This document shows, piece after piece, positions 1 to 5,913 of a stretch of 13,015 nucleotides of DNA (the stretch's first letter is position 1; each line of letters starts with the position of its first letter). The notes under the pieces were generated by a model. The model saw only the letters and a program-made list of their open reading frames with translations, did not search any database and was not told the origin of the DNA. This stretch comes from Spirogloea muscicola (taxonomy: Eukaryota; Streptophyta; Zygnematophyceae; Spirogloeales; Spirogloeaceae): NCBI GenBank assembly GCA_009602725.1, contig WELB01000083.1:45699-58713 (forward strand), given 5' to 3'. The position numbers and the translations under genes are program-made.

Positions 1-35
1 TCCCCCCCCCCTCACCCCCCGGCCTTCCCCCTTGG
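1..35. repeat. C-rich low-complexity stretch at the window edge
   Basis: Runs of 9, 6, 4 and 5 C within the first 35 bases; the minus strand therefore has closely spaced G runs that could form a G-quadruplex. It lies just downstream of the 3' tail of the minus-strand element at 80-116. Confidence 0.5.
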
Positions 36-79
36 CTCGTCTTCGCCTCCCTAACACTGCTGCTTCCAAATTGACCGGT

Positions 80-116
80 GGCTGTGAGAGGCCAGCCCAA
101 AAGAATTTACAAGATC
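80..116 (-). repeat. 3'-tail stem-loop motif, copy 1
   Basis: Minus strand: GATCTTGTAAATTCTTTTGGG followed by a GGCTG stem, loop, and CAGCC. It lies 62 nt downstream of the stop of tail copy 1. It belongs to the CACAGCC subfamily seen at 1499, 3841 and 4329. Confidence 0.7.
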
Positions 117-178
117 GGGAGGGGCCGGATGGCGCAAAAAGCAAGATACTGATTGCTAAGACGGCAGCAAGGGGGCTC

Positions 179-308
179 TCAGTAACCTCGAGGCAGTAAG
201 TGCAAGTCAGAATAGCTAGCAGGCGGATAGACGTCGCCCTGTCGGGAGACCGGAGGCAGCAGCCAAACAGCGTCAATCGGGATGTCATCGCGGAGGTGCT
301 GAGAGAGG
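179..308 (-). pseudogene. Retroelement C-terminal tail fragment, copy 1 (minus strand)
   Basis: On the minus strand the frame ends SRQGDVYPPASYSDLHLLPRGY then TGA (181-179). It matches copy 2 (FRQGDTFPAASLSDVRLLTRNY, positions 1354-1419) almost residue for residue. Upstream, the family sequence LAAASG appears only in another frame (about 245-265), so there is an indel there. Only about 130 nt survive and the left arm of the palindrome begins at 317. The 3'-tail stem-loop follows 62 nt after the stop at 116-80. Confidence 0.7.
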
Positions 309-341
309 CCTTCCCCTCCGGCTCCTCTTTCTTTGGCTTTG

Positions 342-380
342 GACATTGTCCATTCTTTTTTGGGCTGGCTTTGCCAGCCC
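342..380 (+). repeat. 3'-tail stem-loop motif, copy 2 (left palindrome arm)
   Basis: GACATTGTCCATTCTTTTTT followed by an 8-bp stem GGGCTGGC, loop TTT, GCCAGCCC. No tail-domain coding sequence precedes it in the same orientation, so this is an orphan 3' end. Confidence 0.8.
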
Positions 381-411
381 CTCTTCTCTATGAGAAGTGC
401 GCTCATAGAGA
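381..411 (+). repeat. 31-bp direct repeat, left copy (probable target-site duplication)
   Basis: Identical to 924-954. It starts CTCTTCTCTATGAG and includes loop AAGTGCG and the mirrored stem. Identity ends at 412 (C against A at 955). Confidence 0.85.
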
Positions 412-629
412 CGGGGTGTATCAGGAACATTTAAGTCAAGTTAGACTGCCAGAGCCAGGGTTAACGTGAAGGTCAACGAGCTGGTTGGAGAAGTATTAAT
501 GTATATAATGGCTTGTGTGACTAGCAGCAATGGCTTGAACTGTAGAGTAAACTGTAATTGTTTTGTAGAATGGTCAATCAGCGGGTCGGACTGTGTGACC
601 ATCTGATTCAGCCTACTGGACCGTGGGAG

Positions 630-647
630 CCTCCCTATAAAGGGAGG
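630..647 (+). promoter_or_regulatory. TATAAA box inside a 6-bp hairpin
   Basis: CCTCCC-TATAAA-GGGAGG: perfect 6-bp stems with the TATA sequence (636-641) as the loop. It lies in the middle of the 512-bp insertion, upstream of the tandem repeat and the short ORF at 844. It could be a pol II TATA box with initiation near 665-670. Promoter activity is not shown by the sequence. Confidence 0.4.
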
Positions 648-721
648 ACCTGGCGTATAGGTTATCGTCCTGGGGTGATCGCGCTGCTCTGTGCGCCCAT
701 GTGCGGCCAGGCGGAACTTGT

Positions 722-840
722 GCTGTCTGTGTGGCGGTGGCTGATCTCTGTGTGAGGTCGGATGTTCCTGTGAGAGCGGAGCCTCAGCTGTCTGTGTGAC
801 AGTGTGATTGATCTGTGTGTGAGGTCGACATCTGTCTGCA
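722..840 (+). repeat. Imperfect tandem duplication, period 65-67 bp
   Basis: GCTGTCTGTGTG occurs at 722 and 787, and GTGTGAGGTCG at about 750 and 817, each after a similar TGATC(T)CTGTG segment. Two units with small indels lie between the TATA hairpin and the short ORF. Tandem repeats of this kind are common in retroelement leaders. Confidence 0.6.
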
Positions 841-843
841 GTC

Positions 844-936
844 ATGAGGGCACCTGCGTCTAAACCGCGGAGACGAGGGCAGTCTGCTGGTCCTCCGGAG
901 AGAGAGAAACGTCCAGCGGAGGACTCTTCTCTATGA
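844..936 (+). CDS. Short basic Arg/Pro-rich ORF at the end of the insertion (30 codons)
   Basis: The ATG at 844 opens a 30-codon frame beginning MRAPASKPRRRGQSAG and stopping at TGA 934-936, inside the right 31-bp repeat, so the stop is supplied by the target. The composition (Arg, Pro, Lys) resembles the start of a nucleic-acid-binding retroelement protein. If so, this is the first part of a truncated ORF. It may equally be non-coding. Confidence 0.25.
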   Translation: MRAPASKPRRRGQSAGPPEREKRPAEDSSL

Positions 937-954
937 GAAGTGCGCTCATAGAGA
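924..954 (+). repeat. 31-bp direct repeat, right copy (probable target-site duplication)
   Basis: Identical to 381-411 and offset from it by 543 nt. It borders the right end of the 512-bp insert; immediately to its right the palindrome arm resumes. Confidence 0.85.
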
Positions 955-958
955 AGAG

Positions 959-997
959 GGGCTGGCAAAGCCAGCCCAAAAAAGAATGGACAATGTC
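959..997 (-). repeat. 3'-tail stem-loop motif, copy 3 (right palindrome arm)
   Basis: Exact reverse complement of 342-380. Upstream on this strand the 3'-tail similarity extends to about 1050 and is comparable with 3470-3511. It then stops at the boundary with tail copy 2, which has the opposite orientation. Confidence 0.8.
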
Positions 998-1109
998 CAA
1001 AGCCAAAGAAAGAGGAGCCGGAAAAAGGACTACACTACAAAACACTGCAGAACACAGAGACGATGGGCGCACACTTCTCTTTCCCCAGCCTCCTTCCCTT
1101 CTTCCGGCT

Positions 1110-1419
1110 GGGGTACGGTCAGCCCTGCGACCTGCTGTGGACGTGCACGGGGCTCTCGGATCCCACTGGCTCGACCTGTTGGCCAGGCTTGCACGGCGCC
1201 GTGTCCCGCAGGCGCGGTGAGCCGGCTGACTTCAACGCCCCTGGCTCGTGGGCTCAAGTATATCGTATGCGCTTGTCCGTCTCCCTCCAGCGGTCCATGG
1301 CCCACGCCTTGCATCTGCGTGCTGGCCGTGCTCTCGCTGCGGCCTCCGGCTTTCGTCAGGGGGATACTTTTCCGGCAGCTAGTCTGTCGGATGTGAGGCT
1401 CCTCACTCGTAACTACTGA
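1110..1419 (+). pseudogene. Retroelement C-terminal tail domain, copy 2
   Basis: Starts in sequence matching 3125 onward (CCGG-TTGGGG region). It encodes DVHGALGSHWLDLLARLAR in one frame, then after a shift near 1195 GEPADFNAPGSWAQVYRMRL in a second, and ends LLTRNY then TGA (1417-1419). Copy 4 has the parallel segments DVHGAYGSRWLDLLQRLAR and RMRLSVSLQRS. In copy 4 this domain directly follows the endonuclease, so it is the C-terminus of the retroelement protein. The single frameshift makes it a fragment and a pseudogene. The 3'-tail stem-loop begins 79 nt after the stop. Confidence 0.75.
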
Positions 1420-1724
1420 GTGAGGTCCATCCTCCCCCGTTCTGCCATAGCCTCTTCAGGCCCCGCAGTCGCTGCTGAGCTCGTAGTTTGGCCCTTTCGA
1501 ACCTTGTCAATTCTTTTCGGGCTGGCTTCTCACAGCCCTTGCCCCCATTGGGAGAGCCACTTCTTCTATCCTCAATGGGCGAGCCCTTCTCTCTGGGCAG
1601 AGCCAGAGGCAGGAGTACTTGGGGTTTGGTGTTTAGGGGTCTGCCAGGGTTTGCCAGCCCACCTGCGCCTGCCCTTGGGCTCCCCGCGTCGCACTTCTTC
1701 TTCTTGGGCTGCCCGACACCAGCT
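1420..1724 (+). other. Non-coding 3' tail of copy 2 and unassigned spacer
   Basis: After the stop at 1419 comes about 80 nt of 3' tail, the stem-loop at 1499-1538, and TTGGGAGAG-containing sequence shared with 3879-3915. From about 1600 to 1724 a frame is open in the same phase as the reverse transcriptase fragment that starts at 1725, but I see no family motif in it. Confidence 0.4.
1499..1538 (+). repeat. 3'-tail stem-loop motif, copy 4
   Basis: GAACCTTGTCAATTCTTTTC then stem GGGCTG (1519-1524), loop, CAGCCC (1533-1538). The following 40 nt contain CCCATTG...CAATGGG, a second possible stem, and resemble 3879-3915 (both contain TTGGGAGAG-YCACTT). Confidence 0.75.
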
Positions 1725-2335
1725 GGGGGCCTCACCCTCCTCGGCGTCCCCCTCGGCTCACCTGCCTTCGACGTGGAGCAGCTGCAGGCGCGGCTGCAGG
1801 AGCACCACCGGCCGGCGGACCGCCTTCACTCGCTGCAGGACATGCAGCTGGCCACCGCTATGCTGACTCGGTGTATTTCGCAGCGGCCGCACTACCTGGC
1901 GCGCGCCCTCCCTCCCTCACCGGTGGTGAAGGCGGCGTACTCAGCATTCGACACCGGCGTCCTGGCGTCAGGGGCCACCCTCATCTCAACACCCCGCGTT
2001 CCTCACCTGACTTGCTGCGCTGCTGGCTGCAGGCTAGCCTGCCGGTCAGCCGCAGTGGATCGGGCTGTCGCCCAGTTGCCTGCGCCTGTGAGGCGGCCAA
2101 CCTGGGCAGCTGGGCTCAGGTTGCAGCCCCCCTGAGCCAGCGCTTCATCGTTCACGGCCATCGCGCCCTGGAGCGGGCGGCAGCTGACCTGGAGACCGGC
2201 CAGCTGCCTTTCCAGGCTGCCCTCCGCTCTGCCCGCGCCGGTCGCGCCCTTGCAGCAGCCTCTGGCTTGCGCAGCGGGGTTGCTCTTCCTCCCCTCAGCT
2301 CATCTGACTTCCTACTGCTGACCTGGGGGTACTAA
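1725..2335 (+). pseudogene. Reverse transcriptase 3' portion joined to a tail domain, copy 3
   Basis: Frame 1 (from 1725) begins GGLTLLGVPLGSPAF, the G-x-x-LG-x-P-x-G region after the RT active site. It continues QLATAMLTRCISQRPHYLAR and ALPPSPVVKAAYSAFD, typical of the RT thumb of non-LTR elements. A frameshift near 1990-2005 leads to QASLPVSRSGSGC and AANLGSWAQVA in a second frame, then to ARAGRALAAASGLRSG and the terminal LLLTWGY with TAA (2333-2335). The catalytic palm (YADD-type) is not present. Endonuclease and zinc-finger sequence expected between RT and tail are missing, so this copy has an internal deletion or is a recombinant. Dead element. Confidence 0.75.
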
Positions 2336-2378
2336 GAGCGCCCTGTCTGCCTAGCTGGTGGCTCCGTTAAGAACACCT

Positions 2379-2432
2379 GTATGCATCTGGCTGGCTTTCG
2401 CAGCCGCTCTTTTAATATCAGCAGCCGCATTC
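2379..2432 (+). repeat. 54-nt repeat, copy A
   Basis: About 85% identical by eye to 3706-3760. It begins TGTATGCAT, contains GGCTGGCTTTCGCAGCC (a degenerate version of the tail stem-loop without the TTGTC lead) and ends CAGCAGCCGCATTC. It starts 44 nt after the stop of copy 3, where the full motif would be expected. Confidence 0.65.
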
Positions 2433-2464
2433 AGACGGGCTCCTGGCGGCACCCCGCCCTGTAG

Positions 2465-3445
2465 GAGCAAGTCGTCCCTTTCGTCCACCTTGCGCACACC
2501 CCCGACCTGCGTGCCCAAGCACGCTACCCGGCCCTGGTGGAGGAAGCGGCCTTCGACAAACAAGGCAGTGGAGCTCCTTCCACAGCACGACATACGAGGG
2601 CACGCCCGGCTCCTGTCGGCGTCCTCTCCAGGGGCAGCGGCGTGCTTGTCAGCGCTGCCCATCTACGCTGCACTCACCATGCCCGACGCGGTCTTCCGGA
2701 CGGTCGTTCACCGGCACCTGGGCCTCCTTGCTCCCTGCCTCGTTGGCGTCGTGCAGAGCGAATGCGGAGCCCGCCATGCCGACGATGCGGAGTTGGCCGC
2801 CCACATGCTCCGCTGTCCGCACGGAGGTGAGCGGACCGGCTCTCACGACCTCTTGCGGGACACCATGCACGCAGACTGGAGGCGGGCTACACTGTCGTGG
2901 TGGAAAACTCTTCTGTCATGCCCACCCAGCTGGGCGCGGATGGTCAGCTCCACGCCGGGCGTGCAGACCTGGTTGCCATCCCGCCCGGCGGGGGCCCCCG
3001 CATCATTGCGGATGTGGTGACTACTGACTGCGTCGACTCCGCGAGCCCCATCAAATCGGCGTCGACAGCAGGGCACGCGGGCGGCATAGCTGCTCGCTGC
3101 AAGGAACGCTAACACGCGGATCACCCGGTTGGGGACGGATTTGCGGCCCTTTGCGATCGACGTACACGGGGCCTACGGCAGTCGCTGGCTGGACCTCCTG
3201 CAGCGGCTTGCCCGGCAGGCCATTGATCGGCGGGCGGGCCCGCCAGGGGAGCCGAGCTTCAATGCTGCCGGCTCGCTTGCTCAGGTCTTCGCATGCGGCT
3301 CTCCGTCTCTCTCCAGCGCTCTTTGGCTCCCGCAGTCCACACGCGTGCCGGCCGTGCTATGGCTGCTGCCTCAGGGTCTCGCTGGAGTGCTTCCTTTCCT
3401 GCAGCGAGTTACTCAGACCTGATGTTGCTCACTCGCGGGTACTGA
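2465..3445 (+). pseudogene. Non-LTR retrotransposon 3' half: Cys/His region, restriction-like endonuclease and tail domain, copy 4
   Basis: Four or more frames must be joined. 2465-2570 encodes RYPALVEEAAFDKQ. 2571-2880 encodes HARLLSASSPGAAACLSALP, then SECGARHADDAELAAHMLRC and HDLLRDTMHA, the Cys/His finger and (R)HD motif of restriction-like endonucleases (RLE). After a shift near 2875 come EAGYTVVVEN, GRADLVAIP, IIADVVTTD and RCKER, the RPD...D...K catalytic pattern with Pro changed to Ala. After a TAA at 3110-3112 and another shift, RPFAIDVHGAYGSRW leads into the tail domain, which ends LLTRGY with TGA (3443-3445). RLE-type non-LTR elements insert by nicking target DNA and priming reverse transcription there. 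This copy is dead: frameshifts, an in-frame stop, altered RH (to SH) and RPD (to RAD). The order fixes the domain layout of the family. Confidence 0.8.
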
Positions 3446-3511
3446 GCTTCCATATGCATCGTCTCGTGTCTAGTTGTGTAGTATTTCTTTTCGGCACCTC
3501 ATTTGGCTATG

Positions 3512-3550
3512 GATATTGTCCATTCTTTTTGGGCTGGCTTGGCCAGTCCC
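3512..3550 (+). repeat. 3'-tail stem-loop motif, copy 5
   Basis: GATATTGTCCATTCTTTTT then GGGCTGGC and GCCAGTCCC, paired with a one-base bulge. It begins 66 nt after the stop of copy 4. It is followed by CTCTTCTCT, as in the palindrome arms, so these copies form one subfamily. Confidence 0.75.
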
Positions 3551-3705
3551 TCTTCTCTGAGGGCACTCCATTCTCTGCAGCCAAAGCGCGGCCTGTACGC
3601 AAGTGGACAGCGAAGGCAAGAAACACTGCAGGGAACTGGCCAAGCGCATCCGGAACACTTGAGCAAGGGACCCGGCGGCGAGAGCTCTAACCTCTCCTTA
3701 CCCAC

Positions 3706-3760
3706 TGTATGCACCTAGCTGGCTTTAACAGCCGCTCTTCCAGTATCAGCAGCCACATTC
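3706..3760 (+). repeat. 54-nt repeat, copy B
   Basis: Counterpart of 2379-2432: TGTATGCACCT, GGCTTTAACAGCC, CAGTATCAGCAGCC. It does not directly follow a tail-domain stop. Confidence 0.65.
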
Positions 3761-3840
3761 TCTTCGTTCTTACCGGAGTCCCTCTTAAGTCATTCCCTTG
3801 TACCCTTCTCAAATTACAAACAGTGTACTGGCTTGCCTTC

Positions 3841-3878
3841 GACCTTGTCATTTCTTTTCGGGCTGGCTGTCACAGCCC
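3841..3878 (+). repeat. 3'-tail stem-loop motif, copy 6 (orphan)
   Basis: GACCTTGTCATTTCTTTTC then stem GGGCTG (3860-3865), loop, CAGCCC (3873-3878). The downstream TTGGGAGAGTCACTT matches copy 4 of the motif at 1550-1564. No tail domain precedes it, as expected for a severely 5'-truncated insertion. Confidence 0.75.
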
Positions 3879-4084
3879 TCGCCTTCGTTGGGAGAGTCAC
3901 TTTCTTCTTTCTGCTTTTGGCCACCCTCTCATTTCATGCGCTCCGTGCACCTATGCCTCCTTCTCTAAGGCCCGTCAGCTGCCCAGCCGCGGCTCAGTGT
4001 AGTGTATTTTAGAATAATGCCGGAGTCACCTCTCTGCACTCAGCCGCCACTTACGACATCACTCCCGATGGCGGTAAGGGGAGA

Positions 4085-4265
4085 AGGCTGACTTCAGCGC
4101 CGCGGCCTCTCTGGCCCTGGTGTACAGCATCTGCTTTCCATTTCCCTGTAGCGTTCTATGGGATCGGCCTGGCATCTGCGTGCTGGCCATGCCCTGGATG
4201 CTACCTCCGACCATTGGCAGGGGGACTGCTATCCGGCAGCTACTGTTTCCCACTTGGGGCTACCT
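4085..4265 (+). pseudogene. Retroelement C-terminal tail fragment, copy 5 (stop lost)
   Basis: Successive frames give GEKADFSAAASLALVYS (compare GEPADFNAPGSWAQVYR of copy 2), WHLRAGHALDATSDHWQGD (compare LHLRAGRALAAASGFRQGD) and TWGY. The stop expected after Tyr is replaced by CTAGG, probably through one extra C, so the frame runs on. At least two further frameshifts. The 3'-tail stem-loop follows 63 nt later. Old and degenerate. Confidence 0.65.
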
Positions 4266-4328
4266 AGGTCACAGAGCGGCCATATCATGGTTGGCATCTT
4301 GCACGGTAACCGCCATCCAATATGGCAA

Positions 4329-4363
4329 GACCTTGTCCTTTGTGGGTTGGCCATTTACAGCCC
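4329..4363 (+). repeat. 3'-tail stem-loop motif, copy 7
   Basis: GACCTTGTCCTTTG then stem GGGTTG (4344-4349), loop, CAGCCC (4358-4363). One C-to-T change in the 5' strand of the stem is tolerated as a G-U pair in RNA. Confidence 0.65.
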
Positions 4364-4428
4364 TCGCCTCATCTCGAAGAGCTGCTCCTTCTGTATGTCA
4401 ACAGCCACTTCTTCCTCACCGCAGCACC

Positions 4429-4801
4429 CCAGACATGGTGGATGTACAGATTTGCGGAGGACCACTTGCCTTGATCGATGTGGTTGTCATGGAGGCATAC
4501 AAGGACGCGATGTCGACATGCAGTGCTGGCCATGCAGTGGGTGGTGCAACGGACAATGTTGTAGCAGTACTCAACGACTCCCGCTGTGTTCAGCTTCTCC
4601 AAGGTGCAGGCAACATCTATGGTCGATCCTCGTTTCCACATCTTGCTGCAGAGAGTTGCTAACCTCGACGGTGCACATCGTGAGAATGTGCATCCAGGCG
4701 AGATTGGCTTGCTGGCAGCGACACTGTCGTTCTTGCGGCGCCATGTATCAGCCTGTCAGCCCAGGCTCATGCTCTGCACCAGGAAGCTGGGCGAGCTCTA
4801 G
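4429..4801 (+). pseudogene. Divergent endonuclease and tail remnant of a related element
   Basis: One frame has PDMVDVQICGGPLALIDVVV, which has the P-D...D spacing of an RLE core and is similar in layout to GRADLVAIP...GGGPRIIADVV at about 2955-3020. After a shift near 4600, a second frame has FHILLQRVANL, then GLLAATLSFLRRHVSA, and ends RKLGEL with TAG (4799-4801); compare WLDLLQRLAR and RLSVSLQRS in the other tails. The catalytic Lys is not evident. This is inferred from pattern only: the similarity is weak and a profile search is needed. Confidence 0.4.
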
Positions 4802-5913
4802 TTGGTAGCAGAGGGGCTTCGAATCTGCCGTCAGACCTCAGGCATGAGGTGGCGACCTGTAGGTCGGGCGCGTGGCTACTGAGCGGGTCAGCCTAGCAAC
4901 AGGCGGCTTACAAAAGTGGATGTACTTCACCTTGTACTTGGCCGCCTTCTCCTCCGCTCCTCCGGCACTCAACACATGCTTAGCCTCCCCCGGTGCTAGC
5001 CGCTGCGTAACTTGCTTGCTTCGATCTCCTCCGCTGTCGCCATCCTGCCCACATCGTCTTGAGCCCTATCTGAGGCCCGCCCTCTGCAGCTGCCGCCCTC
5101 GTGAGAAGCCCCCACGCTCTTGGCTTCGAGAATCTACTCTCTGGGAAGGCCATGCTGCATTCATTCATGAATAGGAGCTACAGCTCTTTCTTCTTGCTGG
5201 CTGGTCACACACCTTCTCATAAGCCGCAATTCTCGCACATGCTCAACTCTACATTCCTCCTCCTCCTGCATGCACATCCTCACCCGCAAGTCATAGACTA
5301 CCACCCGCAAAATTCCCATGAACCCTCTTCTCATCAGCTATGACTCAGATTCTACTTTGTAGCAATCCTGGTGAGCAAAAGACAAGAAGCTTAGCCACAA
5401 AGAGCATGCGCTTTAGGGCCCAGCCCAGTCTGCTTTGACAGAAGGTAAGGAAGCAAGCGCCAGTGTCCAGTGGAAGGAGCCATCACATGGTCGGTCTTCA
5501 GCACGCCGACTATCTCTGCTCCTCCGTCTTCTCACTGTAAATGACGCCTCGGACTCCTGGAAGCAGTTGTCATGTCTCATGGCGTGTGAAATACTGCCCC
5601 AAGTCAACGACTCTCTGATTGAGGTAGTTGGGGCTCCTCTCACATTATGGTCCCACTTTGAAACCATCACAAGTTTTGCTGTCTGTCAACGTGGTCGGGC
5701 CAAGCGGAAGCCTTATTGCTAGCGCTTGTGCCCTTGCACAATCAAAGAATGGGCAGGAGGCTGTGCGCTCCTTGATGATCATCTCTACAGAATGCAAATC
5801 TACAGATCCAATAATGAATGAGGATAACTGTCTTGGTAAGACGACCTCTGCAAGATGCTCATTACATGGAATAACACGTGCGGTTGCTGTTGGGTGGAAA
5901 GCGTACTGGCTCA
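4802..5913. other. Intergenic region, no gene supported
   Basis: Several 60-100 codon frames exist on both strands, but none shows a domain, biased composition or continuity with neighbours. 5190-5340 is pyrimidine-rich (CTCCTCCTCCTGC at about 5255) with two ACCCGCAA words. The right end, up to about 5860, is probably the 3' UTR of the FN3 gene. I see no RNA gene and no 3'-tail motif here, so the retroelement zone ends near 4801. Confidence 0.5.
5862..5866 (-). terminator. Possible TGTAA polyadenylation signal of the FN3 gene
   Basis: TGTAA on the minus strand lies 48 nt after the stop codon at 5914. TGTAA is the usual poly(A) signal in chlorophyte algae. The 5-mer is common by chance and the implied 3' UTR is short, so this is a weak call. 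Confidence 0.3.

Larger units (their letters stand above)
412..923. mobile_element. Unclassified 512-bp insertion flanked by perfect 31-bp direct repeats
   Basis: The 31-bp sequences at 381-411 and 924-954 are identical and in direct orientation. They contain the whole centre of the palindrome (stem CTCTATGAG, loop, stem CTCATAGAG). The simplest reading is a target-site duplication made when the 512-bp segment entered the palindrome centre. The insert has no terminal inverted repeats, no poly(A) and no matching TG...CA ends next to the duplication, so it fits neither a DNA transposon nor a solo LTR cleanly. A TATAAA hairpin, a 65-67-bp tandem repeat and a short basic ORF in the same orientation suggest a promoter/5'-leader-like segment. 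I do not recognise the family. No other copy is in the window. Confidence 0.6.
317..1022. repeat. Interrupted 163-bp palindrome: two facing copies of the retroelement 3' tail
   Basis: Bases 317-411 and 928-1022 are reverse complements over 95 positions, with 88 matches; all seven mismatches fall in one 7-nt loop (AAGTGCG) that has the same orientation in both copies. If 412-954 is taken out, the sequence becomes a perfect palindrome: 78-bp arm 317-394, loop 395-401, 78-bp arm 402-411 plus 955-1022. Each arm carries the TTGTCCATTCTTTT/GGGCTGGC...GCCAGCCC 3'-tail motif. The right arm continues as divergent 3' tail to about 1050 (compare 3470-3511). Confidence 0.92.
3446..4084 (+). other. Retroelement 3' tails and repeats, no coding sequence supported
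   Basis: Holds the 3' tail of copy 4 (3446-3550, related on the opposite strand to 1050-959), a 54-nt repeat (3706-3760) and an orphan 3' tail (3841-3915). At 3551-3705 I recognise nothing. Frames of 60-100 codons here change composition and do not match any family; I read them as chance. Confidence 0.5.

Noticed and set aside
412-923. Solo LTR of a copia or gypsy element
   Set aside because: The TATAAA and the size are suggestive, but there is no TG...CA pair at the insert ends, and the flanking duplication is 31 bp rather than 4-6 bp.
441-968. 175-codon minus-strand open frame across the insertion
   Set aside because: It runs through the insertion, the direct repeat and the palindrome arm, has no domain signal, and is His/Pro/Thr-rich without pattern. 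Coding across the target duplication would be accidental.
317-1022. Terminal inverted repeats of a DNA transposon or foldback element
   Set aside because: The arms are 3' tails of the retroelement family also found singly elsewhere, and the interior is explained by an insertion with its own 31-bp duplication.
986-1396. Plus-strand 136-codon frame overlapping tail copy 2
   Set aside because: It is a shadow frame. The family-conserved residues are in the other two frames of 1110-1419.
4872-5174. 100-codon plus-strand frame
   Set aside because: Pro/Cys/Ser-rich with no motif. It lies in the intergenic region, with no splice-linked neighbour or promoter that I can identify.
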